Part shown: piece after piece, positions 11,005 through 23,000 of the stretch
How the letters are laid out: each line of letters opens with the position of its first letter
Numbering within the stretch: the first letter of the stretch is position 1
Source: Rutpela maculata
Lineage: Eukaryota; Arthropoda; Insecta; Coleoptera; Cerambycidae
DNA: 64,000 bases
NCBI GenBank assembly: GCA_936432065.2
Contig: OW386289.2
Location: 92,501,736-92,565,735, forward strand
Direction of reading: 5' to 3'
Program-made: the position numbers and the translations under genes
Notes under the pieces: generated by a model
The model's input: the letters and a program-made list of their open reading frames with translations, nothing else
What the model was told of the DNA's origin: nothing
Database searches by the model: none

Positions 11005-13397
11005 TAGCCCGGGAGGCAGCGTTGCATTTTTGATAGTGATTTTACGCCGCTTAATTTTGTGTGCAATCGATAGTCTAGATATGGCTAGCAATAGAAACAA
11101 GCGTCAGCTGTCAGGATCGTGGTGGACTTGGTCGTGAGAGAACGTCTATTATGTCGAAAAAAAAAAATCAAAAATGATTCCAAGTCGTTTGAAAATTTGT
11201 ACAACAGATGTTTACATGATAATAATAATTTAAAAAAAAATGAGGGATTATACGTCAGCCGCTTATATAAATCTCTATAAAAAAATAATTGATGTAAAAT
11301 CATTTCATGTTCAATGAAACTTATACAGCTAACTCTCTATATTATTAAAATGATAAAAACAATCGTCAGCTATTCTTTCAATGAGGGTAAGACCGTCAGC
11401 TGAGGGATTATAAGTGCTGATAATCTGAGTATGGTGCAATCCAATGTCTAACAGACGATTTTTCCGCCTTTATATCAATAGCTGACGTACATTTTCATTT
11501 AATATATTGTTTAAATAATCATTTCTAGAAACTTCAAGTGAATTGAAATCAATTTAAACTAAAAATTTATGGTTTCAACTACAATGGTAATATACACTAA
11601 TGCTGGAAAATAAACAATTTAAAAAAATATATTTTTCCATTGTATTTTCTTGTAGGTTAAATTTGCACAGACCTTGACAAATTGTGACAGTAACTATCTG
11701 CGCATTTCTACGTAAATTTCCTGCGCCCTTACTTACGACCGTTAGGGCTCTTTAGGATCCATTTAAGTAGAAGAATTCGGGGGATCCATTTGTCTAGCCA
11801 CTGAACAACCTGCAGTGTAACTCGCATTGGCGGGAAGAGTTCGCGCATCCAAGTTGGCGCCCGTGAAATCGTCATTCTTTTGGAGCATTCGTAGACTTGC
11901 CAAGTTTTATTTTCAGGCGCAGTTGCCAAGCGGTGCGAAAAAGACATGTAGGTAAGTATGCAGTTTTTTCAGCTTACCATGTTTATATGAAATAAATTTG
12001 ATTATTGCTATATTTAAAAACGTATATCTTCTTCCTTCATTTCATATTTATTTCTAATCAATGCCAGGAACTTAAGATCTTTGAAAGAGGAAGCCGTTAC
12101 TTTTTTGAAACTTGTTTTAAACCAGAACAAGGATCTCCTTTCTCGTGGAGACTACAGAGAACGTGTTGAAGTCTTACTAATACTATTGGGCGGAACTCAC
12201 TGGCAGAAGCCTGGAGTTTTTCAAAAAGCAAGGTGGATGTCAACAATAATCTATGCAGCAAAAATGTGAACCTTTTGGCGAGTACCTCGGTTATGAGCTA
12301 GAAAAGGTTGATAAATTGCGGCAAATCTGTCTTTTCAATGCTCTGGTTTACATTAAATGCTAGTTGAACGATCCTAAAGCAGCAGATGTCCCATGAATGA
12401 TTTACAGCTATAGCACTGCTTAAACAGTTACAAAACTATTGATCCTAAAGCAGTTTAGGCCGCACTAATAAGTTTCAATAGACACTTATGGTATTTGAAA
12501 GAAGAGACAGTACTGGTATCACTCTTTTCAAATAAGATATCTAACAGTAAAAAAAGGCCTAAAGAATCCCAACTACATTCATTTAATTAGAGAAAATGTA
12601 TTTTTCAAAAAGAATTGCTTTTCTTAATTTCGGCGTTTTTTTTACAGGTATTTAAAACTGTAGCCCCCAGGGGCAAACTTTCTCCTGAACCTACTACAGA
12701 TTTCAAACCTCATATCATTAGGAACCAAAGAGAATCAGAAAAATCCTGGGGAGCAACAATTTTCAAAAAAAATATTTTCTTTGAGACACCCTACACATTA
12801 TGTATGCTATGAAAACTAGATTAAAACCATAAATTTTAGTTTAAATTGATTTCAAGTCACTTGAAATTTCTAGAAATGATTATTTAAATAATATATTAAA
12901 TGAAAATGTACGTCAGCTATTGATATAAGGGAGAAAGATCGTCAGTTAGATCATACATTAGATTGCAACATACTCAGATTAAAAGCTCGCTCAGCACTTA
13001 TAATCCCTCAGCTGACGATCTTACCCTCATTGAAAGAATAGCTGACGATTGTTTTTATCATTTTAATAATATAAAGAGTTATCTGTATAAGTTTCATTGA
13101 AGCTGAAATGATTTTACATCAATCATTTTTTTATACAGATTTATATAAGCGGCTGACGTATTATCTCATTATCTACGCAGCTAACTTTTTTTAAATTATT
13201 ATTATCATGTAAACATTTGTTGTACAAATTTTCTTTTTTTTTTTTCGACATAATAGACGTTCTCTCACGACCAGGTCCACCACGATCCTGACAGCTGACG
13301 CTTGTTTCTATTGCTAGCCATATCTAGACTATCGGTTTCACACAAAATTAAGCGGCGTAAAATCACTATCAAAAATGCAACGCTATCTCCCGGGCTA
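11005..13397. mobile_element. Long fold-back element with paired GTCAGCTG octamers
   Basis: The ends are tagcccgggag and its complement. Arms of about 600 bp (11005-11620 and 12770-13397) enclose 1.1 kb. GTCAGCTG or one-base variants occur at 11103, 11254, 11365 and 11395 in the left arm, and the complement at 13009, 13039, 13150 and 13293 in the right arm. Two pairs are exactly 30 bp apart start to start. The right end abuts a LINE reverse transcriptase fragment. The interior holds a decayed gene (12066-12580). I see no transposase. The target duplication is unclear. Confidence 0.75.
12066..12580 (+). pseudogene. Decayed multi-copy invertebrate gene of unknown function
   Basis: A possible splice acceptor (tgccag, about 12061-12066) precedes an open stretch to 12269 containing SRGDYRERVEVLLILLGG and QKARWMSTIIYAAK. 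After frameshifts, MNDLQL (12393) and NRHLWYLKEETVLVSLF continue. I recall this motif order (DDY-E-LE, RARWM-IY, ND-LQ, HLWYL-EE, LF) from a repetitive protein family in insects and cnidarians; its function is not known to me. At least three breaks show that it is dead. It sits inside the fold-back element at 11005-13397, so it looks like cargo. Confidence 0.55.
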
Positions 13398-13730
13398 TAT
13401 ATCCTGTTATTAGGATAACTATTTAGAATATCGTGGATCAAGTCCCTTATTCCATTGCGGCTTAACTTCTTCAATAACAGCTCGTGGTTGACAGAGTCGA
13501 AGGCCTTGGCAAGGTCGCACAACGTTATAGACGTATGTAGGTCCAGCTCAAATTCCCGGACTGTATCATCCACAATTTTAGATGCTGGTTGAATTGTCAA
13601 TTTATTTTTGCGGAAGCCGGATTTGTTTTCATTTAGTAATGAGTCTTTTTTTTTCAAAAAAGGGGACAAAAGAGATGGGACGGTAGTTGTCGACCAGGTT
13701 TAAGTCGCCCTTTTTGAAAACTAATTGACT
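13398..13730 (-). pseudogene. Jockey-like LINE reverse transcriptase fragment
   Basis: The minus-strand translation contains LVFKKGDLNLVDNYRPIS, then SGFRKNKLTIQPA, then LCDLAKAFDSVNHELLLKK and DILNSYPNNR. These are RT blocks 1 to 3 of non-LTR elements (the D of AFDSV is the first catalytic Asp). The frame runs into the fold-back element at 13397, and no continuation is visible on the far side at 11004. Confidence 0.75.
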
Positions 13731-14205
13731 TTATAATAATAAATTCGTTCAAAAATTAATAAAAAGTTAAATACCGAATATTTTACCTTTTGTTCCAAAT
13801 TTTAGGATAAGATCAAAAGAACTGTTAATCTCTACCACCTCCTGTATTTGTCTCTGACTCCATCCATATGTTTGGGAAGGTTCCCAGTATGCGTAGAGTA
13901 ATTTCATCCTGCATTGTCTCCCATTTAGTTCGGCTACGTTTTTTGGCAAACGTTGGTGGAGATATCCGTAATTTCAAAAGACATGTAGGTTGGAAATCTC
14001 AGCCAGCGATACTTACTTGTAGTTGCTGTATTCGTTTAAACTTGGTTTAATTTTTCTCTATCATATTAGTGTAACTGATCCACAACATAAACCCCTGCCA
14101 CCCATACGGTAACGGAACAACGCTTGGCAGCAGTAGCTTATGTTGCCGGCCATTCCACGAAACGTAACTGGCAGGAGCAAGCAATGTTGATGCGCAGCGA
14201 ATATA
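13731..14205. other. Intergenic, nothing recognised
   Basis: Only short open frames without recognisable motifs were found. Confidence 0.35.
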
Positions 14206-14628
14206 AATTGAAGACCTAAGTGGATAAAGGTGTTATGTCGCATTTTTAAAAAAAATTAATTTATACAATTTTTGAACACCCCTGATATAGATTTAACACC
14301 CAATAAACGGTGAATTCTAAATTTGTAATATTTTATAGAAACTTTTTAATTATAAAGGCGCCATGTCATACATACAACCAGTAATTTTAGTGCATGTACA
14401 CAGTTTTGGACAGAAAAATCTAGTTTCATAACAGCTTGATATTGTTCTTTAATATTAGTGAAAACAAAAGAACATAATCCAAAATTATCTATTTTATGAT
14501 TTTTATGAGGTATTATTCATTTGAATCGAAGACAAAATAAATAAGTTCCAACTCAAAACCGTTTTATTTAATTTACTCAAAACTTTAAAAGTGTGACATA
14601 ACACCTTTATCCACTTAGGTCTTCAATT
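14206..14628. mobile_element. Fold-back/MITE with 45-bp inverted ends
   Basis: aattgaagacctaagtggat at 14206 and its near-perfect complement ending at 14628 bound a 330-bp AT-rich loop. The inverted repeat also includes aaaggtgttatgt. No target duplication was recognised. Confidence 0.65.
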
Positions 14629-15039
14629 GTGATATCAATAAATAACAACACGTATAGCATTAACATTTTCTTGCGTTGTCCCGCTGGTGCGTCTGCAGGA
14701 GTCGATTTTATGAAAACACAGCCCAAATATAACACAAAAAACAAGATACATATTTTAAGCAGATTTTTCAAAAAAGTGTGTCGCTGGTTCGTACTAAAAC
14801 TGAGGGATATACAGAAACCTCCATTCGGAACGGAGAAAATACAAAATCGCGGAGAATATATTATATATTCTTTATTTGTGGAGTCTATGAGGGTTTTAAC
14901 CTCGGAAGCTACAAAAACAAACTCGTCTGAACCTTTTTTTATACTAAAAAAAAGAGAGAAAAAGAAAAAGAAATTGAACCGCCTACAAAAAAATATCGCT
15001 AAAAATTATGTAATAAATTTCACCATCTCGACCGGTTAA
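14629..15039 (+). CDS. Open frame of 136 codons, unknown
   Basis: The frame begins right after the fold-back element. Its product is basic and lysine-rich near the C-terminus (ILKKREKKKKKLNRL). I do not recognise it and see no signal peptide, zinc finger or transposase motif. Its position between a MITE and a Gypsy element suggests transposon debris. It could also be chance in AT-rich sequence. Confidence 0.2.
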   Translation: MISINNNTYSINIFLRCPAGASAGVDFMKTQPKYNTKNKIHILSRFFKKVCRWFVLKLRDIQKPPFGTEKIQNRGEYIIYSLFVESMRVLTSEATKTNSSEPFFILKKREKKKKKLNRLQKNIAKNYVINFTISTG

Positions 15040-15213
15040 TTGAACCTTATTACCTACCTAATATCGATATTGTCAAATACGTCAGATTTCGCAATAAAAA
15101 CGAGTATATTTCACTCACCGCATGCATGCCTTAATGAATAAAATATTTTTTTCTACTTTTTAATAATTCTTGGCTTTAAAATGTAACAAATGTTTATTTA
15201 TGATGGAGTATCC

Positions 15214-15441
15214 TGTGGCGATCAGTTCACTTGCTGAGTAAATATAAGTTTCACCAAGTCTCAAGTAACCAGAGAAAGAAAGAAAAAACAAAATAATAAT
15301 AATTTTTAAATATAAAAAATGATGAAATGTATTTTTACAAAATGTTGAATTGAGTTATTAGTCTTCGAATATATACACATTTTAAATATAAATTGGAACT
15401 TTTAATTATAGATATATATTTAACTAATCCATATGTTTATA
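15214..15441 (+). repeat. Gypsy 5' LTR
   Basis: Matches 19292-19518 with only a few differences (for example ccagagaaag against ccaaggaaag). It contains an AAATATA-rich centre. The last shared bases before the primer-binding-site-like attggtgac are tata rather than the usual CA. Confidence 0.88.
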
Positions 15442-15485
15442 AATTGGTGACTGACAATCAAAGATGACTAAAAGTCAATGATATT

Positions 15486-17300
15486 TTGACAACTGACGTT
15501 AATATTTCAGATACTAAACGTCGACTCTTTATATTTGATAATGCTAATAACTTAGAATTTCTCATTGACACAGGCGCTGATTTATCAATAGTACCTTGGA
15601 ATCTGTTAACAGATACTAAAAGGAACCCCGATGTTGTACTGACAGCTGCTAATGGATCTATTATAAATACCTTCGGAAAGAAATTTTTGAAAATTGATTT
15701 AAACTTACGTAGGTTATTTCCTTTCGTTTTTAATATTGCAGATATCAATGTCCCGATTATCGAAGCAGACTTTTTATTTCATTTTGGTTTAATTGTTGAT
15801 TTGAAAAATAAATGCTTAATCGACAATATGACTAGTTTGTTAACATATTTATTTTCTAACAATGGTCCATTACATTCTCCTAAGTTATTTAGCATATCAA
15901 ATGAATTCACTGCATTACTTTTAGAATTTCCTAGTTTAATTAGCTCTCCGAATTACAATTTGCCCGTTAAACATTCCGTAGAGATATTATTACAGAAGGT
16001 CATTTACCTTTCTCACGTCCACGTAGGTTGGATAACATTAAATATAAGATAGCTCAGAATGAATTCAATACTATGGTAGAATTAGGCATTTGTGTTGCTT
16101 CTTCTTCTTCCCTATCCTCACCATTACACATGGTTGAAAAAAAGAATGTAACGATTGGAGGCTTTGTGGAGACTATCGTCGTCTAAATTCAATTACTGTT
16201 CCTGACAGATACCCGTTGCCCCACCTCCACGACTTTAACTCACAGTTGTATGATTGTGTTATTTAAAAAAAAAAAAATAGATTTGGTACGGGCTTATCAC
16301 CAAATACCTGTCGCAAAAAGTGACGTTTTTAAAACAGCGATTACTACTCCTTTCGGTTTGTTTGAATTTGAGCGTATGCCTTTCGGCTTACGTAACGCCG
16401 GTCAAACTTTCCAACGTTTCATGAACGAGGTTTTAGTAGGTTTGCCCTTCATTTTCGTCTATTTAGATGACATTCTGATTGCAAGTAAATCTTGTTCAGA
16501 ACATTTAGATCACTTGAAACTTGTTTTTCAGAGGTTAGAATTATATAGCATAAATATTAAACCTTCAAAATGCATATTAGGTGTCATTTGACATTTTTAG
16601 GACACAATATTTCTTCAGTCGGTATTTTACCTTCTTCCGAACGTATTGATGTCATTAATAATTTTCCCTTACCTACTACAGTCAAACAACTTCAGCGTTT
16701 CATAGGTATGGTTAACTTTTATCACCGTTTCATACCTTCTTTCGCTGAAATCTTAATTCCTTTACATGCACTTTGTACTAGCTTACTACATGATAAAGTT
16801 AAAATAATAAATGATTGGCCCAGCGACTGTCTTCACAGTTTTTCCAGAGCCAAAGCAGCTATAGCTGGTGCAACCTTTTTAGCGCATCCTCATTGTAATG
16901 ATAGCTCATTTTTATCGCTGACAGTTGATTGTTCAAATGTCTCTATGGGGGCAGTTCTTGAACAACGCGATGACAAAGGTGTACTTGCTCCATTAGCCTT
17001 TTTCTCACGAAAACTTACTTTAACACAGACAAAATACAGTACCTTTGACTAGGAACTTCTTTCTTTGTTTACAGCAATTAAACATTTTAGATTTTTACTA
17101 GAAGGTCGCACATTTATTTGCTTTACTGACCATAAACCTTTGGGCAAAGTATTATTCACTAAAACTGAAAGATCTCCCAGGCAAACTAGACATTTAGAAT
17201 TCGTTGCTCAATTTGCCTGCGAAATTAGACATATCAAAGGAAAAAATAACATTGTTGCTGACACTTTATCACGTGTACATGATACGTCTTCTTTACAACA
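15486..17300 (+). pseudogene. Gypsy pol: protease, reverse transcriptase, RNase H (broken)
   Basis: Protease is marked by LIDTGADLSIV near 15560. RT has an LCGDYRRLNS block near 16160, MPFGLRNAGQTFQRF near 16375, and the catalytic YLDD near 16460. RNase H follows, with VDCSN near 16925 and FTDHKPL near 17120. Breaks: a stop at about 16052, a 13-A run at 16264-16276 with frame change, a frameshift near 16580, and an in-frame TAG at about 17050. The element cannot make an intact polyprotein. Motif order and the FxPSFAEI-like connection are typical of Gypsy/Ty3 elements. Confidence 0.88.
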
Positions 17301-17799
17301 ATGCACTTCCCCAATTGTTACCCAAAAGTCTAACCTAATTGATATTAACTGTGACTTAAATTTATTGAGCGAAGCTCAGGAAGATGATTCTGACCTTAAA
17401 TTTTTATTATCAGATACTTCATCGAACACAAAGAGAACTTTTCATTTAAAGGAAATTAAAATTCTATATTCTGACAAGTTTACTTGGTGCGACGTTTCCC
17501 GCCCTAAACTTCGTCCTTATGTTCCTCTCGTTTATAGACGGACAACTTTTGATATATTTCATGGTTTATCTCACCCTGGTATCAAAACGACTAGAACATT
17601 AGTTTCTAAAAATTATTTTTGGCCCAAAATGACTTCAGATTGTAATCTCTGGGCAAAAACTTGTATTAGCTGTCAAACTAATAAAGTGACGCGACATACA
17701 AGGAGTCCCATAGCTAACTTTGATATCCCTAAAGGACACTTCGACCACATACATATAGATTTAATAGGACCATTACCTCCTTCTAAAGGTTGTTCTTAT

Positions 17800-18473
17800 A
17801 GTCCAAGATCCCAGAGCTGTCAGACCTACGTCATTTTAGCAAAGCTAATATTTTGACAACAAATAGTGTAATATCTAATTAAGAACGTATGCGTATTTGC
17901 TAGTTTGAAAGCGGGGCCCTTTTGCAGAAAACAGGTACAAAAGGTACATACAAATTTTACTCAGTACGTTAAAGTATGATAGCTGGTTTATTTTCCACGT
18001 GACACACTAACGAGGTGGTGTAAGCGTCAACCTCCGAATCTTAAGGTCCGAGGTTCGATCCTGAGCGTTCTCAGCTTTTTTTTTCAACAAATATTAACTT
18101 AAAGTGGCGATTACCAAGAAAGAGACAACCGATAGGGAAATATTTATTATTTTTGGCCATAACTTTTTTTCTTAGTACGTATATTTGAAAAAAAAACTGA
18201 GAACGCTCAGGGATCGAACCTCGGACCTTAAGTTTCGGAGGTTGATGCTGACACCATGTAGTTAGCGTGTCACTTGTAAAATAATCCAGCTATCATAATT
18301 TAACGTACTGAGTAAAATTTTTATGTACCTTTTATACCTGATTTCTGCAAAAGGGCCCCGCTTTCAAACTAGCAAATACGCATACGTTCTTAACTAGATA
18401 TTACACTATTTGCTGTCAAAATATTAGCTTTGCTAAAATGACGTAGGTCTGGCGGCTCTGGGATCTCACTCTA
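17800..18473. mobile_element. Palindromic element with tRNA-like arms inserted in integrase
   Basis: Arms of about 300 bp are reverse complements over almost their full length (outer ends agtccaagatcccagagc and gctctgggatctcactcta). TTAT flanks it at 17796-17799 and 18474-18477, and removing element plus one TTAT makes the integrase frame contiguous. Each arm contains a tRNA-like block with a B-box-like ggttcgatcc followed by a T run. Confidence 0.85.
18003..18085 (+). other. tRNA-like (SINE-type) sequence in fold-back arm
   Basis: Contains an A-box-like taacgaggtggtgtaagcg, then ggttcgatcc (B box), then a run of nine T. A mirrored copy lies on the minus strand at about 18190-18275. It does not fold into a convincing complete cloverleaf by eye, so I do not call a functional tRNA. 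Confidence 0.5.
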
Positions 18474-19291
18474 TTATATTCTTACTGTGATCAAACGTTT
18501 TACTGGATGGCCCGAAGCTTATCCACTTCAGGATATTACTGCAGAAACTGTAGCGCGTACGTTATTTCAGAATTATGTTTGCCGATTCGGTGTCCCTGTC
18601 ACAGTGACAACCGATCGCCGTCCAATTTGAATCGAAACTGTTCAAAGAATTTTCAAAATTTTTGGGATTTCATAGAATTCGTACACCATATCATCCTTCC
18701 TCGAACGAAATGATTGAAAAGTTTAATAAATCTCTTAAAACTGCTCTGAGAGCTCTCAAAGCTTCTACACCACATTGGGTAGATGAACTTCCCATCATAC
18801 TATTAGCTCTGAGGACCATCCCTAAAGACGATTTGCAATGTTCCTCCGCAGAACTCGTTTTTGGTCAAACTTTACGAATACCTGGTGAATTTTTTATTAA
18901 ATCATATACTTGTCCGGATATTCCTTATTTTATTACTAAATTACGTACTTCATTTAATAATTTAACGTTCATTCCACCTTTTCACCATGTTAATTACAAA
19001 TCATTTGTCAGTTCAGACATCTCGACTTGTAGTTTTGTTTTCGTTCGGAAAGAACGTTTTAAGAAATCTTTTACTCCGCTGTACGAAGGGCCTTTTAAAG
19101 TATTGTCCCGTACAGATAAGTTGGTTACTTTTGTTAAAGGAACTAAAGCCATCACAGTAAATATTGACAGGATTAAACCAGCATATTTATTAACTGACAA
19201 ATACGATGTCACTCCACCGTTGATTAAGAAAGTTCGTTTTGCTATTGACGAATTGAATGACTGACTGATCTTTTTCTTAGCGGGAGAGTAG

Positions 19292-19518
19292 TGTGGCGAT
19301 CAGTTCACTTGCTGAGTAAATATAAGTTTCACCAAGTCTCAAGTAACCAAGGAAAGAAAGAAAAAACAAAATAATAACAATTTTTAAATATAAAAAATGA
19401 TGAAATGTATTTTTTACAAAATGTTGAATTGAGTTATTAGTCTTCGAATATATACACATTTTAAATATAAATTGAAACTTTTAATTATATATATATTTAA
19501 CTAATCCATATGTCTATA
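19292..19518 (+). repeat. Gypsy 3' LTR
   Basis: Begins TGTGGCGATC and is almost identical to the 5' LTR. It ends 361 bp before the P450 start codon, in the same orientation as that gene. Confidence 0.88.
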
Positions 19519-19879
19519 TATCCTCTGGGTAGGGTTAGAGATATTTGATAAGATGTCAGTATATAGAGAGAATGGTTATTTTCTTGTTTTTCATATAGAA
19601 TGTTAGATATTAAGTAAATGAAAGAAGTTGATAAAATGCCTCGTAAGGGAGACGTCATATTGATTTATTAACATAATCAGACTTGGACCAATAGTGGAAA
19701 GAACGAATGGTTTCTTTGAAGGTTATCTGCTGACTACCCAAAATAATGCTTTTCAATGATTGTGTAAGCAGAAATGAAAGATATTTGTTTTGAAACTTAT
19801 TTAGCACAGTAATTAGAGATTTTAATTTTGGAAAAATTGTCATATGTATTATTTTTCGGAATTTATTTGTTTTAGGACC
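19519..19879 (+). promoter_or_regulatory. Upstream region of the CYP4 gene
   Basis: An AT-rich stretch between the Gypsy LTR and the ATG. A tatata-like string occurs near 19556 (gtatatagagag). The bases just before the ATG, atttatttgttttag, look like a splice acceptor, so the start codon may sit in a second exon with a non-coding exon further upstream. No core promoter can be fixed by eye. Confidence 0.35.
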
Positions 19880-20045
19880 ATGTTCTTCCTAACTTCCATC
19901 CTATTTTTAATTGGAGTTTGGGCAGCGTCTTACAGTTTAGGTTATTTGAAAGCGTGGATTAAATGTAAAAAATCACTCAGCTTGTTGCCAGGCCCAAAAC
20001 CTTTTCTTTGCTTTGGGAATTTACGAGATCTTAATTGTGATGATG
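19880..20045 (+). CDS. CYP4: CYP4 exon 1
   Basis: Starts at the ATG in gaccATGttc and encodes residues 1-55 plus one base. It carries the membrane anchor MFFLTSILFLIGVWAASYS and the LLPGPKP hinge. The donor is gatg|gtatga. An ATG twelve codons upstream (19844) would add a segment crossing the acceptor-like tttag, so I prefer 19880. Confidence 0.85.
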
Positions 20046-23000
20046 GTATGAATTTTTGACCTATTATTTAAATTTATAAATACAAAATCTTAACTCATTC
20101 TTTTTCACATAATGAGAAAATAATAAAACAAAGTTAAGCAAGTAAAATTTAAAAGTGATAGGTCCGGTTTTTCAATGGAAGTTTAAACACTTTATCCTAC
20201 AGATAAACTAACTAGAAATTTAGAATGTGCTTCTATTAAACATTTTAATATCGCAACTTCATATTCTAAACTTCTAGTTAGTTTATCTGTAGGATACAGG
20301 GCTTATCCTTGCATTGAAAAACTGGGCCTTAGTCAAACAAATATCCCATTTAAATCCAATCCATATTTTTTTGTTTAGTAAAATTGTTTTTTAGCAACTA
20401 TATTTCGAAAAATAAGGAAATGGAGCCAGGAATATTATCCTGTTTATAATGTATCCTCAGTAGTTTGGGACACTGCTAATATATCAGGCCCAGAAGATTT
20501 TAAGGTAAATATAAAAAAGATGATTCTTTCTTAACTTTATTTCTAAGAAATTTAATTTTATGTGCTCATGAAAAAAATATCAATCTGTCATGGCTTTTCA
20601 TTACAGATCTATAAAATATTTGTTATTTTTTAGCGAATCGCTTCCAGCATTACGAAGGCGCCGATGTATTCATTTTTCAGTTTATGGTTAGGAGATGGAA
20701 TTTTCTTGAGTAATGGTACGTTTAGTATTTCTCTACTATGATATAATGCCAAACATATTCTGTTATAACTTTATATTTATTTACAATTATCGGCAGGTTA
20801 GTGACCCAATTACAAAATGGGAAAAATACAGAAAAGTATGCACTTAATCAAAAAAAAAAAAAAATAACAGGGTAGATATTAAACACAAACGTAAAACTCT
20901 GAAGAAAATAGAAGATAACCAACAAAAGAGAAGCGAAGAAATACATCAATTATAAATTCAGCTTTTTAATTGATTCAGTATCCACCCGAAGACATACCAA
21001 TGAGAAAGGTGTCAAAGGAGGACTGAAAAATTGCAAACAAGATAATTAACAAAACAAGACTTGTATGGGCAATCAATTCATTTGAACCATACAAGTCACC
21101 AGGGCTGGATGGAATATTTCCAGCTCTACTTCAACAGGGAGTGGAAATACTTGCAACACCCCTGTGCACACTATTCAGGGCCACTCTGGCTGTGCCAACC
21201 GGCTGGCTGAAGATAAAGGTGGTATTCATATCAAAACCAGGGTGTGATACCTACGCCCAGGCCAAATCCTTCCGACCTATCAGTCTAATATCATTTCTTC
21301 TGAAAACCCTGGAGAAACTGGTTGATAAGCACATCAGGGACGATAAAATGAGTACAAAACCTCTACATCGAAACCAGTATGCCTACCAAACAGGAAAATC
21401 TTGTGAGTTAGCAATACATGAGCTTACTCAACAAATAGAAAGGGCCCTAGACAGTAAAGAAACTGCCATAGGAACCTTCTTAGACATAGAGGGTGCCTTC
21501 GACAATACCTCATTCGACTCACTAAGTGAAGCAGTGAAGAGGCGCGGAGTCGAAAAGTCAATAACAAGATGGATCGACTCAGCACTCAGAACTAGGAAAA
21601 TTCAGTCCACGCTAGGATCCACAACAGAGGAGGTGTCCGTGACCAGAGGATGCCCGCAGGGGGGGGTCTTATCTCCCCTCCTGTGGTGCCTGGTTGCGGA
21701 CGAGCTCCTATCCCGACTGGAACAGCGGGGAATATATGCGCAAGGTTATGCAGACGATATCGCCATCCTGGTAACAGGAAAACACGAGGGCACTGCAGCG
21801 GAAAAGATACAGTGAGCCCTCGATATGGTAGACGGATGGTGTACCCAGGAAGGTCTTTCCGTGAGTCCAGGGAAGACCACTGTGGTCGCCTTCACAAGAA
21901 AGAGGAAACTCAACCTGGGAAGATTATATCTCCGGGGAAACGAATTACAGGTGAGCAATGAAGTCAAATACTTGGGACTGATTCTAGACACCAAATTAAA
22001 CTTCAATGCTCATCTAGATAGAGTGACTACCAAAGCTACGCGGTCCTTATGGGCCAGCAGAAGAATGGTAGGTAAAAATTGGAGACTACAACCAAAAATG
22101 GTGCACTGGCTGTACCAAAGGGTTGTAGTACCAATAATAACCTATGCCTCCCTGATCTGGTGGCATAAAACCGGAAAAGGGGAGGCAATGAGAAAACTAA
22201 GGAAAGTACAAAGACTAGCATGTCTAGGCATAACGGGAGCAACGTCAACAACGCCTACTGCAGCCATGGAAGCGCTACTTTGCCTGCCCCCACTGCAATT
22301 AGTAGCGGAGAGTGAGGCACTGTTGGCGGCGTACAGGCTGAAAACAAACGGACATGGGACCATTCTAAGAATAGGATACCATACCGAAATATTCCAACAA
22401 ATAGGAAAAAATCGACTACTAGATATGCAGTCAGATAGAATCAGCACAAACCAAAACTTCACAAAGGCCTTCAGGGTATACACACCCGATAGGGAAGAGG
22501 AAGGAACAAGGCAAGTGCGAAGACATCCAAATGATACCATATGGTATACTGACGGATCGAAAACGTCAAGAAGTACTGGAGGAGGTGTTACGGGGGACCA
22601 ACCAGGGACAGACATCAGTCTGAACCTGGGAAGTACCGCAACGGTGTTCCAAGCAGAAGTCACAGCAATAGAAATCTATGCACAAGAAATGATACGGAGG
22701 TCATATAATGACAAAAGAATCCGCATCATCACTGACAGTCAAGCAGCTCTCAAAGCTCTGAATGCAGTAGAGACACGTTCCAAAACGGTAAAAGACTGCC
22801 TTGAATCCCTGGCGGAACTAGCGGAACTGGCGGAACTGGCGGAACACAACAGTATACAACTGGAGTGGACGCGAGGACACCAGGGCAATGAAGGCAACGA
22901 AAAAGCAGATAAGTTGGCCAAAGAAGGTGCAAAAACAGCCTTGATGGGACCCGAGCCATCCTGCGGGATATCATACAACACCGCAAGAGGAATGGTAAAG

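Larger units (their letters stand above)
17500..19264 (+). pseudogene. Gypsy pol: integrase (interrupted at 17800-18473)
   Basis: The N-terminal part has LSHPGIKTTR and a CISC pair (zinc-binding HHCC-type region), then HIDLIGPLPP with the first catalytic Asp. After the insertion the core continues with FTGWPEAYP, a TTDR motif and NEMIEKFNKSLK (region of the catalytic Glu). The C-terminal part to the stop at 19262 is open for about 200 codons and ends soon after DRIKPAYL. There is a further frame change near 18620. Confidence 0.85.
15214..19518 (+). mobile_element. Gypsy-type LTR retrotransposon, gag-less, with nested insertion
   Basis: Two near-identical LTRs of about 228 bp (15214-15441 and 19292-19518) begin TGTGGCGATCAGTTCACTTG. 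The 5-bp duplication tatcc flanks the element (15209-15213 and 19519-19523). Immediately after the 5' LTR the sequence attggtgactg resembles a tRNA primer-binding site. The interior starts almost directly with protease, so gag is missing. pol runs protease, RT, RNase H, integrase in Gypsy order but carries stops, frameshifts and a 674-bp insertion. LTR similarity suggests a fairly recent insertion. Confidence 0.9.

Noticed and set aside
18003..18275. Functional tRNA genes in the palindrome arms
   Set aside because: They have A-box- and B-box-like words and T runs but no convincing complete cloverleaf; a SINE-type origin is more likely.
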